A stretch of DNA of 64,000 nt, from assembly GCF_036669915.1 (NCBI RefSeq), contig NC_089313.1:12356292-12420291 (forward strand). Reading direction: 5' to 3'. This document shows, one piece after another, positions 36,697-49,336 of this stretch. A model generated the notes under the pieces. That model had not been told where the DNA came from. It saw nothing but the letters and a program-made list of their open reading frames with translations, and made no database searches. The translations under genes were made by a program, and so were the position numbers. Within the stretch, counting starts at the first letter, position 1, and the number at the start of each line of letters is the position of its first letter. This stretch comes from Pocillopora verrucosa. Lineage: Eukaryota > Cnidaria > Anthozoa > Scleractinia > Pocilloporidae.

Positions 36697-39600
36697 ATGA
36701 CGGCCAACATGGCGATTTGTCACATTAAGAAGAATCTAACAGCTTTGAGGCAATATCCTCGCGTAGCTTTGAACAACATAAGAGATTTACCTGAAGCATT
36801 CAAAGCGGTAGGTACTTTTCTATAGCTGGAAATAGAATCTTTTAGAATACTGTAGTATTACAAAATGATCAGACACGACATACTAGCCCACATGTCCGTC
36901 CTGGGTGAAATAAAAAGCACTTGCCGCTTCAAGAGTAGTATAGTACATATCATGGTTGTGTCAGGTGATCGATGTACAATATTCGTGTAGCACCTTTGCG
37001 CAGCTTGCACCCTTCCCTTGCGAACTGAATTCCCAGTTTTCTGGGAATTCCTAGGAATTCCTAGGAATTCTCAAAAATTCCCAATTATGCAAATGACCCT
37101 TGCAAACTGAATTCCCAGTTTTCTGGGAATTTCTGGGAATTCCTAGGAATTCCTAAAAATTCCTAGGAATTCCTAGGAATTCCTAGGAATTCTCAAAAAT
37201 TCCCAACTATGCAAATTAACTCTGATTTAAAAAGCTTGGAATTACTGGGAATTTCTGGGAAAGGAAGACTCCAGTTTTGTGAGGACTTGGAATCCCTAGG
37301 AATTCCTAGGAATTCTCAGCTTTACAAACTACCTATAATTTACGAAGTGTGGAACTCTTGGGAATTTCTGGGAATTGAATTTGAGGCAATTTTAATACCC
37401 TGAGGTCCACATAAATTCTAAGAAATTCTCAATACCTTGAATGTGAAGGTTTTAAGAAAAAGAGTAATTTCAGAGGCTTAAAACTTTGGCTCAATAAAAG
37501 GTATGCTATACAAAACTTACCAAGAGATATACATACATGTACATGTTTATAACTTAAAGATCATGAAATTTATTACTCAAACTAAGTTTTAGTAAATCTT
37601 GACATTAATATGGATTTTCTCATGAACCAGCTGTCAGTTATGTTAAATGGAAATTGCCAACTTCCACAATAATTAACAATAATTACATTGTTATCTTACT
37701 TCCCTAACCTACATTACTGGTTGCCTTTGTTAGAAAACCTTGGAACAGTCAAGCTCAGTTGCCTCAAACGCTGTCAGAGACTTTTTGTTGACAATACTTT
37801 TAGTAGAAATTTCATGCCTTAGACAAACAAATTCAACACCTAATTAATCTTTCTTTTTCATGATTGTTGTTGCTGCTTTTTTTTTCAGTTTTTTGCTCTA
37901 TTTTCATGACTAATTGCTGTAATTTGTTTTGCTGTTTTTATTCTTACAAAACATTTTTGTAAGAAAAGGGGAACATTGACTACCTCTGTCTTGTCTGCAT
38001 GCCAAATGTTTGCAAAGTGTGTGGATGATCCACAAGTATTGGAACTCTTACAAAAATGTTTTGTATATGTTCCAATACTTGTGGATCATCCACACACTTT
38101 GCAAACATTTGGCATGCAGACAAGACAGAGGTAGTCAATGTTCCCTTAGAGGAAAAACACCTTTTATATGACATCTTCAATTTACTTTATTTGAAACTCT
38201 GATCTGAAAATATTTGTCAACAAGACTTGTCAGTAGTGAGAAGTACCAACCAAGTTTCCTTTCATAACTTAATTTCTTAAATGTCCCAATCACTGGATCT
38301 CCCAAAAAAATATTACATCTTTTTATTTTTGGTGCAAATTACAAGTCCTTCTTTATATAAAAATGAAAAGTGATAGTCACACTTCAATAATAACAGCTCT
38401 TAAGTTTACTTGTTGTTCTTCTCTGTCTGTCAGCTATCAACAAGATTGTTTTATACTTCGGGCAGTGCATAACTATTTGTTCCAATGCACCTCTGTAATC
38501 GCATATAGCTACTCCTGTCTCTTGTACAAATGTTTCTCCTTTGTAAGACGCACTCTACTCTGTTGTCAATACTGCTTTAAGTTCATTGGAAACGACTGAC
38601 TGAGGAATCGAGATGGCGGTGTTGGAACGTGTTGCTGAACGCTTGCTACGGTCAAGCTTTGTAGATTTAGGTACTGGTACACTGGGATCATCTATGTATC
38701 TCTTATACTTCCGAATGTGGTATCCTTCTTTTATAAGTATGAGGGTAAAAGACGATTTGTAGTCGCATTCAAAACTGTGATTGGCTTGTGTTATTTCTCA
38801 CTTTGGCCATTAACACAACTCAAGTGAGTTTCGAGTCTTTGTTTCCTCGACAACTTTCGGCCACAAATCGTGCATTTGTAATACGATCGATTCTTTTCGA
38901 TTATTTCTACATAGAGTGAGCTCACATCTTTATTTGTATCACCAAGCTATCCATCTTCTAGAAGCAGAGAACCAGTCGGAGAAGTCAGAATAAAGTTAGG
39001 CGCTTCTCTTAACACTGCAATCGGCAAGCCAGCGGATTCACTTTGCTAGCCAATTACAAGTCCTAAAAGATCCACGTGATCATGCCCGTGATCGGAAACA
39101 AAGAAGACTCCATTTGGCGCTCATCTTTGAATGTACTTTGGATCGGTTGATCGCTTTTCTCAACTGTTTTGCTTAATATAACATTTCTAAAGATAGCTTT
39201 TATTGTGGTTCAATGGGAAAACGAGAATAGCGTGAGTGTTGTAAAAGAAAAGAAAGTCGTTGGCGCCGTGGAGTTAAAAGAAGGGACAACAGTTGACATA
39301 TTGACTGGTACAAACAAGGGTCGAGTGGCCATCTGTAAAGCTACGATTTTGAAAGTTTGTGGTGAGTAAAAATTGCGATATTCGTTACGTGATCAAAATC
39401 TTATAAAAGAATAGATGTAGCGGGTTGAATTAAGCTTACGTAACGCTCGGCGCAACTGAAACTAGAATAATTCTGAGAATCGAATCGGTCACTTGCATGC
39501 CGCAGTTTCTTAAGCTTATGCTTTACAATGAAATAAACCTATCAAGGTTTCAAGATTCCTCTAGTCACGTTTGGGAACATTCAAGATTCATAATAGGAAC

Positions 39601-42080
39601 TGTTATTAAACAAACCTTAGTACATAAAGAAGCCCTCCTTGGTAAAAACAAAATAATGTATTCAGCCCTTTTTTAGTAAAATCCATGAGAGAGATGTACT
39701 AACTCCAATATAAAAGTCACTCAATATAACAGAGATTTCTCAATTTGAGAATCCAATGAATGCCCTTTTCCTCATAGCCATCTTAAAAGCCTGGTCTGAG
39801 CTTTAAATATACATATTTTAATATATTATTTTTTTCCAAATTCAGATGTCAAGGAATCCAGATACAAAATGGTCAAGGTTCTTGTTGACAACCTCATTCA
39901 AGGCCAACTCATTGTGAGCCCAGGAAAAAAAATACAAACAGTACAAACAGCAGCTAAGTTTGCAGTTTAGGATAACTTCATTCTAATTTATTGTTACAGT
40001 TACAACAAGATTTTAATCAAAAAATCAATTTTATTTGTCTGTAATTAGCCCCTTCACTCCCAAGAGTGCTTGGTTTTCAAATATAACTTAAGATATTGTA
40101 TTTTATGGAAAAGAATCAACAGATTTTATTCACAATTTGTGTCAAACCAAATTTAATGATTGATTAGAACTATTTTATATGAATAGCTGTAATTGAGGAT
40201 TAATCCGTATGAAGTTTTCAAGAAAAGAAAAATAAATCAAATTCCATCCTAATATTACCACACATTGATGTTATTTAATCAAAAATATTTTACATGTAAG
40301 CCTTAATTAAGCTTCTAAATAAATTTCATTGAATACTTGAATTTTAGCTGGGTTTTTTTTAATTTAAAGTATTTATTTTATATCATTAGCCTCAAATTTT
40401 TGCTTAAAATTCCCAGTAATTCTTAAACATTCCCAAAAATTCCCAGAAATTCCCAGAAATTCCTAGAAATTTTTTAGATTTACAGCTTTTCAGGGAAAGT
40501 CATTGGTTCTCTGAGTTGGAATTCCTAGGAATTCCTAGGAATTCCAAGTCCTGTTGGCTATAAACTTGGAATTTCTGGGAATTTCTGGGAATTTCTAGGA
40601 ATTTCTGGGTTTTTAGAACCAGAGTTGTTATGGTTGGGAATTCCTAGGAATTCCTAGGAATTCCCAGTCCGAATTTACCGTGAAAATTCACACCTTTATT
40701 CCTAGGAATTCCTGGGAAAATCCTAGGAATTCCTAGGAATTCCAAAAGCCATTTCGCAAGGGTTAGGCAACATTTTCAAGACCTCTGTCAGAATGCTCTC
40801 TACATGGACTTCTCATGCAGCCACAAAATATCCAATTTTAATTAACCCCTTAATCCCAAAGAGTGACTAGCATCACAAACTAAGGTCACGAGAAAAGGAG
40901 AAACGATCACCAACTAAAGAAGCTCTTGATTGTTGGAAAATTTTCCGCGACAGCGCCATTGGAAATATACGGAGAACACTATAAGATATTTGTATATTGA
41001 ACTTAGGATGCATTACTAATTTCTCCTTTCTTGTACATGCAACATATTCAATCAAACAGCAACACCGTAAAGGATGTGGTAGAGGATCTGGACGTGGAAA
41101 GACTTCTGGACGGGGCCACAAAGGACAGGGTCAACGAAACACAAAACCTAGGCTTGGATTTGAAGGAGGCCAAACACCTCTTTATCTTCGTGTCCCAAAG
41201 CATGGCTTCAAAAACATGTACGTGTAAACATTATATATTTCCAAAATAGAGGTTAAATGATTTTTGGGAATTGCAGTGAGAGATTTTTTTTGCTTAATTA
41301 AGCTTTTGACCCCCTAAGAGTGACTAACATCTACTTTCTACAGTACATGCAACATAACCCCTGAATTAAACAGAAAGGTCCTGAGAATAAAGGAAATCAT
41401 CAACAACTAAAAATGTTCTTAATAGCTAAACAAATTCTCCTCGTCAGCACCTTAGGAAATGTATAGGGAACAGTATTGAGAATATGTATACTGATGTTAG
41501 GGTGTATAGGGCTACAGAATTTGGTGATCTTCTACACAAAATGTCAGCAAGCAGAATTATTACTTCATCAACTCACAAAGATATGAGGGAAGTTCTCCTT
41601 TTATGTATTTTTTTATCCACATTGTAGCTTCCAAACAGCTGTGATATGGGTAGATGAGGTAACAAGAATTTCATAGAAAACCCTTCTTCTGATAATAGTG
41701 AATGATATAATTGAAAATCTAGCATTGTATAACATCAGATCTTTGAAAGATAGGCACAAAGAACAATGTCATAAATTAACTCTTTAACTCAGTCATATCT
41801 AATACTGCGCCTAAACTCCATCATCTGCTACTACCCAAGAACATTCAATTTCATAGGTAGATACAGCTTAGAAACCAGAATAATTTTATGTTACCAAAAA
41901 AGTGCACTAATTGTTTCACAAGCACATTTATTCCATCCATGTCCAATTGCTACAATGTTTATACAAAGTTTTTTATGTTCGTTTTATACTTCATGGAATT
42001 TTTATGTTATAACTTGAACTTTTTATAAATTTCATGCAATTCAGTCTTAAGAAGATGCAAATTTTGAATATTTTGATACA

Positions 42081-42121
<41 letters not shown>

Positions 42122-43516
42122 GACCAATCTATCAATCTGTCTATATAAAGGTATATATCTAAGTATTTATCTGTCTAGTATCTAAGTATATATCTCTTGA
42201 TTACCAAAATGTTATTTACATCAAGTCACAAGTGACATGTGGAAAAATGACTTCACTGTATGCTTTGGTATCATGCTTTAAAAGAGGGAGAATTTGTAAT
42301 ATTTCATTTATTTAATATCTATCTGTTAACCCTTTAACTCCAAGAAGTGATTAACCTGTAGCTTCTCCCTACAATATCTATACATTATTTAGCAAACAGC
42401 TGATGAGAATACTCAAACTTATGAGTTTAAGTTGTTATCTTGATCTAGCACCAAATTCTCATGACTAATTAACAACGAAATGTGCAGCAGCTAGTGGGGG
42501 GAATTAGATATTTGAAAGTAAAGTTAATTTATTGTCTTTGTCCTATTTTGACTTTCAGATACAAAATGCATTAGACCTCTGAACTTAAACCGCCTTCAGT
42601 TCTTCATAGACAGTGGCCGTCTCAACCCCAATGCACCCATTACTATGTATCATCTTTGGAGATCAGGAGTTACTGGAGGAAGAATAAAGGATGGGGTTGT
42701 ATTGCTGGGAGGGGTAAGAAGTTCAGCTGCTCTACTTTTATGAAAATGATGCATTTTGATTGCAGCAGGATTAGTAGAATTTTCTTTAGACAAGTGATGC
42801 CTTCCTCTTTCCTATCTCAAGAATCTATTTCACTCTCCAAGAATTATGATTGGTACGTTTTTGACCAGGGCCGAGTTGTTCAAAGCTGGGTTAAGATAAC
42901 TTGAGGTTAGAGTGAAATTTGATTTCAGATCTGAAAGCTTGAAGAGCAAATTCAGTTTATTTCTTTTTGACTACAATTTAATAATTGAATGCTCTAAAAA
43001 CAATGGGTAAAATTATTCCAAAACGGCTTTTGAACAGAGAAATATAGAAACCTGGATTAAAATTTAACCCTGGGTTATCACTAATCAGCCTTTGAACAAC
43101 TTGGCCCAGAGCTTAAAGTGCCATCAAGTGAGAGCTAGTAAGATATTTGAATGCTGCAAAGGAAATGCAAGGAAATAAAAGTACTTTTTGACACAAAACT
43201 TGTTTTTATCTGGCAGGGTACAACTTGGTTCCAAGCTAAAGTTGATATCGAGGTTAGAAAAGCATCAAAAACTGCTATAAAAGCCATTGAACAACAGGGT
43301 GGAAAAATCACATGTGCTTATTACAACAAACTGGGCCTTCGTTTGTTACTTAAACCAGAAAAGTTTGAAGGGAAGAGGATTCCAAGAAGAGCTCGTCCTA
43401 ATACAAAGTTAATGGAATATTACACAAGTGTTGAGAACAGAGGATACCTGGCAGATCCTGATGAACTTGAAAAGGCCAGGCAACTTACTTACAAACTTGA
43501 AAATGAAGTGGATTAA
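36697..43516 (+). CDS. MRPL15: MRPL15, mitochondrial large ribosomal subunit protein uL15m (4 exons)
   Basis: Exons 36697-36807, 41060-41217, about 42575-42713 (or from 42559), and 43217-43516. Exon 1 encodes a basic N-terminus with PRVALNNI, matching the PRVSLANLK region of uL15m. Exon 2 carries the Gly/Arg/Lys-rich core ([19 protein letters not shown], then [15 protein letters not shown]). Exon 3 carries [16 protein letters not shown]. Exon 4 carries KVDIEV, then [14 protein letters not shown], and ends with TAA. Role: structural protein of the mitoribosome. Length is about 235 aa against 296 in human; the C-terminus is shorter. Oddity: the best-looking acceptor for exon 3 (CTTTCAG, exon from 42559) is one base out of phase with the only good exon 2 donor. 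The acceptor ATTAG at 42574 restores frame but drops a few conserved residues. A micro-exon or sequence error is possible. AATAAA lies at 43612. Confidence 0.9.
37027..37400. repeat. GGAATTCCTA palindromic satellite array 1
   Basis: Repeats of ggaattccta with ggaatttctg variants in MRPL15 intron 1. The unit is itself palindromic (GGAATTCC, CCTAGG). The array is preceded by cccttgcgaact, which recurs at 37096. Confidence 0.8.
37969..38145. repeat. Near-perfect hairpin: 77-bp arms, 23-nt loop
   Basis: 37969-38045 is the inverted complement of 38069-38145 with no mismatch noticed by eye. The loop (38046-38068, tcttacaaaaatgttttgta) is itself the reverse complement of the sequence just outside the left arm (about 37942-37964). 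The order is therefore P-A-P'-A'. In MRPL15 intron 1, no coding capacity. Confidence 0.85.
38613..39970 (+). CDS. Nested ORF in MRPL15 intron 1, function unknown
   Basis: Two exons with matching phase read as one 98-codon ORF: 39193-39361 (ends G|GTGAGT) and 39846-39970 (after TTTCCAAATTCAG, ends TAG). The first starts with an open stretch containing [13 protein letters not shown], and the second contains [10 protein letters not shown]. No ATG is seen at its beginning; the preceding exon is uncertain. An isolated ATG-led exon lies upstream at 38613-38670, but its phase 1 donor does not match the phase 0 start at 39193. A VxW-E-ENxVSVV start of this type resembles the N-terminal region seen before BEN domains in cnidarian proteins; that is a weak impression. 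It may be a transposon-derived or degraded gene fragment. Confidence 0.35.
40050..40260. other. MITE-like debris in MRPL15 intron 1
   Basis: Starts agccccttcactcccaagag, resembling the end of the MITE family at 34786. Diverged. Confidence 0.3.
40405..40767. repeat. GGAATTCCTA palindromic satellite array 2
   Basis: Second array of the same decamer unit. It ends ggaattccaaaagccatttcgcaaggg, the reverse complement of the cccttgcgaa start of array 1, so the two arrays are in inverted orientation at either side of the nested ORF (38613-39970). Confidence 0.75.
40838..40990 (+). mobile_element. Partial MITE just before MRPL15 exon 2
   Basis: ttaaccccttaatcccaaag followed by gatcaccaactaaagaagct matches the first half of the 34786 element. 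Ends 70 bp before the exon 2 acceptor. Confidence 0.55.
41305..41513 (+). mobile_element. MITE in MRPL15 intron 2
   Basis: Runs from ttttgaccccctaagagtga to ctgatgttagggtgtatagg. The interior closely follows the 34786 element (aacaaattctcctcgtcagc, cttaggaaatgtatag). Confidence 0.65.
42081..42120. repeat. (CTAT)10 microsatellite
   Basis: Forty bases of perfect CTAT repeats, with degenerate units to about 42195, in MRPL15 intron 2. Confidence 0.95.
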
Positions 43517-43939
43517 TGCAGAATGGACTTACTTGTAGTGGGGCCTTAATAGGGTCAGTAAATGACGTTTTACATCATCAAATAATATGTGAACACTAGT
43601 TACATGTAAATAATAAATAACGTTCTCTTCCACATATCCCATATGGCCTGTAGGAGCTTTACGGCAAAATTTGATATTGACTTCCCTTCTCTCTCACTGT
43701 GTGGAATTTTCAAATACAGATCCAGGGAGACATGAGCATTAGCGTGATAAGTACTTTTTGATCGAGGGTCGTGAACCAATACCATAGTAAACAAAATTTT
43801 TAATCAGACCAAAAGCAAATATCAGAAGCTACCAATGGGACTTCAAAGTTATTCCCGTAACTAGCCGCAAGTATGCAGGAAAACACAAGTGACTTAGTTT
43901 TAGTTTATATCTGATTGGTTGAGATTGTGGCACAAGTAC
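43517..43939. other. MRPL15 3' flank
   Basis: AATAAA at 43612-43617 about 95 bp after the stop is the likely polyadenylation signal. No other gene before the array block that starts near 43940. Confidence 0.5.
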
Positions 43940-45253
43940 TCTAGACTAATCTTGAAGAAAAGTGGGGAAAAACCAAGGTACTCCTGTCAATTACTTCGGA
44001 CACACTCTTGAAAATTGCATTAAAATCTGATGAAAGAACATAACATAGGCAAAATAAACCTGTCATCGACCCTCCCCCGACCCGTCTCAAATCTTCTATC
44101 GGGCGGAGAAGCGCGCATTCTACAGCGCTCTGAATAACAAAGGCTAGCAATCAACTAAAAATTATTCTTACCCGCAAAGTACTACTTACCTATGATGACT
44201 GGTCCATGCAATACTGTCCAGTACACGATGCAAATCCGACGCTAAAGGCAAGGAAGCTTAAGGCTTTCTCTGTAATTTTACGACCTACGCATTCCAGTAC
44301 AACAAGAGGCATTAAGCTGTAGAGGCCATAGTCCATTTGCATGCACAAACAACACTAGAAATGTCACCAGAGCGTTGTAGAATTTTACCAAGGGTAACAG
44401 AAGTAAATACCAAAACATATCGTTGGTAGTTGGTAGCGTTTAAAGAAGCCGAAAAACACTAGAATTTAAACTCACTGAGCTTACAAAAGAAGTGGTTGCT
44501 AAAGAACGCGGTAATTCCCCTGTAGGTGTACAGAAGGCTTAATCGCTTCGAAGAAATATTCAGTTCACTTTCGCAAAATTTCACTTGTGTCAAAGGGAAA
44601 GACTGAACCATAATCCCATTTTAGCTTTAAGTAAAAAAGATTTACTAATCTACTAGCCCTGGTAGTGTTGAATGAATTTGTTCGTGAAATGAAGACGCGT
44701 CGAGTTTTTGGGGAGAGTCTTAGAAGAAAATAAATTGTTTTTTCGGCAACGTTTTACCACAAGTCGCCGTTAAATGACTTATTAACTCCCGAAATGCAAG
44801 CGCAACTACCACCTCGAGACTTTTAATCCCAGCATCCCGGGGTTGAAAGATTGTATGCAAATGGGAGCTATTTTTCGACCACGGCTAGCAGTGTTACATC
44901 ACCTATCTGGGGTCCCCTACCTCCATGTAAACAGGCCCTAAAATAGGATGAAAGACGTACCTACAAATATTGGCATTCTTTTCGTTCTATGCAAAGGGTC
45001 ATTTCTGAGCTTTTGCTCAAACTCGATCAGTCACTGCATTTCCTCGAATCGGCACCCGAATGCCTATTCAAAATTTCGGCTTGAAAAACGAGGAGAAATT
45101 ATCAGAAGGAAGGCACTTAATCGAAGTAAAACAAAAAAGAAAATTAGCTGTTAGGCGTATGACATTGACGAGTTTTAACTGTTGGTCGTAAAAAAATTCA
45201 TCGTAAAAATTTTCTCTTAAACGATGGAAAGGACCTAATCGTTATCCGTAAAG
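43940..45253 (+). repeat. Array unit 5' block upstream of WFD copy 4
   Basis: Diverged match to 23860-25000: the minus-strand frame, the cacctatctggggtcccctac block (about 44897), and the cgaagtaaaac segment. The part carrying the promoter and exon 1 is missing; it joins exon 2 at about 45254. Confidence 0.55.
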
Positions 45254-48030
45254 GATGATCTACCTTGAAACAGAAATTAACGGTTAGTTTTATGTGGCCA
45301 CGCATGCATGAAAAGAAAAGTGCGCGCGGACTAGGGAGCCATTTTACCAAGAGTTGCCGATGCTCAACTGATAACACCGTTGTCCAGTCGTTTACCCCCT
45401 CCCCCCTCCCCCCTCCCCCCTCCCCACTGCTTCTCGTTCCGTCATAAATAGTTCGGGTTTTTGTGTTTTATGTAGACCTTGAATCTGTTCAATCTTGCAT
45501 TTATACAATCTTTTCTTTTAAGTACTTGAAATATTCGTATGTGTTTTAACAGCTAAAGAGAAGGAGATCGCCTTTTTAAAGCAAACTCTCTTTGGGAGAG
45601 ACAGCTAAAACAAACTGTGCAAAGAACTCAATCTGATTTTGTCAAGCACATTGCATCAATAGATGAAAAGCTACAGCAGGTAAGGAAGAACATTGATGAG
45701 CTCGAGTGTGGCCTTAATTTTCCTGTCAAGAAGAATAAAACAGAGGCAGAAGATTCCCGAAGCAAATCACAAACATTTAATTGTGAGTATGTAAAGTGGG
45801 ATGGCGTCGAATCAACTGAGTGGTGACAACGCGGTTGATTCGACTGCCTTGTCTTTATGAACTCATTTTATGGTCTAGGGAAGCGTTAGGGAACGTAGTA
45901 GCAGAGGAAAGAGGGTTTTGCATCACCTTTCATTGAAAATAAATCGGTTCTTTCACAAGCTAGGGAAGATAAAAACATACTCAAAAGCGACGAAACGGTC
46001 ATTTACGGGCCTGATTTAAAAGAACGTTGGCCATTTTACAATGGGCACAACTTGAAAATACCATTTTCCATCCTTAAGACAAGAAGAAAGACTTTATCCT
46101 TACAACTTTTTTATAATCTTTTGACTTTATTGAGAGTTCTTCACTTTGATTTTCATCTCTTCTTTTTCTTTCCTTTTTTTCTCAACCAGGCAAAGTTTAC
46201 TTTGACCTTCAAACATCATGGTTTGACACTCCATCGAGTAACGGTGGATGTTTCAAGTTGAAAACTTTCCAGTTACAGCGAAAGACCTTGAAACCATGAG
46301 GAATGTTAAATCAACTTCAAGGGCCTCCACTGAGCGAGCTACAGGTTTGGAGAAGGAAACTAGTAAAATACGATTCTTCTACAGTCCACATCTGCGCAAA
46401 AGCAGTGTAGTCTTATGAGTCACAAACAGCTAGATACCTACGATTGATAACATGTTCTTCCATACATCGGCTTTGATTTTTTAATTATCTTTTATCTAGG
46501 CAAAGATTATTTTGACCATCAACCATCATGGTTTGACACTTAGTCCACATCTGTGCGAAGTAGTGTCTTCTGAGCGTGAAGAACCTATTAAGCCAATTAG
46601 AATTGTCAATGTACCCTTCAGCTTTAGCACATTTGCAATGTACTCGCCTGACTCTAATTCAGTGAGCAACTTCATGAGGTGTTACATCATACAAAAATAA
46701 CACAGATTCCTCTGGTATTATGCTGAACTTATTTTCCAAGAAAGCTAAAGGCGTAAAAACGAACGCATATCCCTGCTTCCAACTTTGTTCAAGCTCAGAC
46801 TGTGATGATTTCTGCTGCAGTCAAGACTCGTGACTTACCCACTCAGATCAATCATTTTTCAGAGGAGGTAGCTTTAATTGAAGACTTAGCTTGTTCCTTT
46901 ATCGAGTGCTCAAGGTCACGGTTTTTGCGGCGGTTTAGAAAAGTGTTTCGCTGAAATTAATTCACTTTTGGTTCGGTAGGCTAAAATCTTAGGTATCTTT
47001 ATGTGGAAACGAAATTCTCTACATTGCAATCATAAAACAAAACTTAATTTATCTTTTATCTAGGCAAAGATTATTTTGACCTTCAACCGTCATGGTTTGA
47101 CACTCTATCCCAAAAACGCTGGATGTCTTCAAGTTGAAAACGTTCCAGTTAAAGGAAGAGATCTTGAAGCCATGAAGAATGTTAAATCAAATTCAAAGGC
47201 CCCTACAGCTGAGCCAGCTAAAGGTATGAAGATGGAAAATTTTAAAATACCATTCTATATAAGTGATACTCCACATCTATACGAAGTAGTGTATTCTGAA
47301 AGTGACAAACCCGTCTGGTATTAAGGTGAACTTCTTTTCCAAGATAGCTAGAGGCGTTACCAAACGAACACACATCCCTGCTTCCAACTTTGTTTAAGCT
47401 CAAACTGTGACGATTTCTTCTGCATTAAAGACTCGTGACTTATCCAGTCAGATCAACCCTTTTTCGGAGGAGGTAATTTGATTAAAAAGAGTTAGCTTGG
47501 CGGTTTAGAAAAGTGTCTCGCTCACTGAGCTAGCTAAAGGTATGAATAAGAAAACTTGTAAAATACGATTGCACATATTTAGTTTTAGTGACAAACCAGT
47601 TAGACAACTAGAACTGTCAATGTACCCCTCAGCTTTGGTACTTTCGCAAAGTCCTAGCCCAATCTTTTTTTAACTGTCTGGGGAGTCCATATTCTTACCA
47701 TCACCCATCAGATCCTGTTCTGGCAAGCACTGTTTCCAGTGGGAAAAAAATAATAAACTGTAAAATGCTTGTTATAAGCTCCCTGAGTTCAAACATTGTC
47801 GTAAGACCTCAAAAGGTGTTAGCCAGTAGGACAATGTACTGAAGTAAGCGTAGTGCTGTTCAGTAAATCAAATGCCAAAAAATAAACTTGTCAATAATTT
47901 AGCATTGTGTTAACTGTAGTACTACCTTTTCTTTCGTTTGACTTAAAATCGTGACATTGACTCGGATTCTCTTTTGTATTCAACAGATCATCGTTAATGC
48001 GGGCGACACAGTCTTTTATCTTTTTAATTG
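45254..48030 (+). pseudogene. WFD-cassette gene copy 4 (pseudogene)
   Basis: Lacks exon 1. Exon 2 is only a 3' stub (45254-45282). Exon 3 starts at 45553 but a deletion shifts frame near 45603, leaving an open remainder (45617-45826). The first WFD cassette (from about 46195) has a one-base deletion (tttcaagttg for tttcaaagttg). The second is fused to later sequence by deletion at about 46540. The third (47065-47221) is open apart from a frameshift. The fourth is mostly deleted, leaving GCTAAAG near 47538. The terminal exon (from about 47986) now has an immediate stop. Confidence 0.65.
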
Positions 48031-48379
48031 TTTAATAACTTCAAAGCCCGGCGTTGTTAATCACTTTGAGTTCGTTATATTTCATCGCCTTTTGAAAACC
48101 TTTGTAAAGGTATAAAGATCTCAATTTTCAGAAGATCACTTCTTAAAGCTTTTGTAAATATGTATGCAGCATTGTCATATTTGATAATTATTTGGTGAAT
48201 GCTGACCAAATTTTTCAAAGTTGTTTGTCTCGTTTTTATTCAAATAAACATGAGATGCAAATGAAGTGTATAGTTTCGAAGATAATATCAGTTTGAAAAA
48301 GTATGCCGGGATATGCTTGCATTATGATAGGTACCGGCAAACTTTTGGGCAAACTTCTTGCTGATGGAGATAATCTCAT

Positions 48380-48601
48380 CTATGTAAATGTTGTCTGTTC
48401 ACAAATGTGATTGAAGCGACTGAAAACAAAAAGAACACAGAGTACGCTGAATATCAACACTTTTTCCTCCAACCAGACACCGAAATGAGAGCATAACTTA
48501 GCATGACTATTGCTAGCTAGAGCATAACCTTGCATGAAGTGGTTTGGTCCTCTGAGTTCGGCAATTTTTACTCCAATAATCAGCACGTCTCTGCAATGTC
48601 T
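48380..48601 (-). pseudogene. CHFR exons 19-20 remnant, right array unit 1
   Basis: Exon 19-like 48601-48529 has lost three bases, removing the first PBZ cysteine (DYWS where CHFR has DCYWG), and its donor is GTTATG instead of GTAAG. Exon 20-like 48419-48380 keeps FNHICEQT and the stop. Cannot form a PBZ zinc site. Confidence 0.8.
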
Positions 48602-49220
48602 CTGTGATAAGAAAGGACATGCGCACAAAGGGTTACCTTTGGGTTTAACTTAATGTCCTCATCTGTAATCAAATCGATATCAAATTGTAGAACGTAATTG
48701 GTTTTCAGCACCAACTGGACAGCTAACGTATCGTATTTAACGTATTAAAGCAATAGTATTTACCTTTTACGGCTGGGTGTCGAAAGTAATCCGACATCGC
48801 TTTGTGATTGGTCCTGGGAACTTCCACCATTCTCTCAACCAATCAGACGCAAAACTAAAAACCAATCACGAAATGGTCGTCCGCGTTTTCCCCGCACTTT
48901 AGGCCGTTTGATTGCTTTTATTTTGAGTGCTCATTGGCTCTTAAAGGTTTTCTCCTTTCGTCTGATTGGCTGCCTGGATAACTTTGGTTTTGGTTTTAAG
49001 ACTTTCCATCGCAAAGCGCTCTAAATCGCATGCTATGTGACAGACTGCTGCGTCCATTTTTAGCATGTTTTCACTTATGAATACGTTTAACCAATGGGTA
49101 TCTTGCCTCTGTAATTTTGTCTCAGTTTTGTTAAGTTGGTGACCGAACTTTGAGTCTACCAATCCTGCCTGCATGTAATCATTAAAGTGATGAAAAAAAC
49201 CAGAATCTTGAAATACTTTC

Positions 49221-49336
49221 CAGATAGCTGATCCCTTGGCATATCACGACGAAACTAATACGTTAGCTCCTTGCAATTCAGCAAGCATACCAGTAACAAA
49301 GCACACTTTCCGAGCTGATATCATGGCTTGCTGCAT
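49221..49336 (-). pseudogene. CHFR exon 18 remnant, right array unit 1
   Basis: Begins DAASHDISSESVLCY and is then frameshifted with an in-frame stop (YAC-stop). The donor is GAAAGT where the active copies have GCAAGT. Confidence 0.8.

Noticed and set aside
37020..40770. CRISPR-like interspersed repeats
   Set aside because: The GGAATTCCTA arrays are contiguous palindromic decamers without unique spacers, in a eukaryotic intron.
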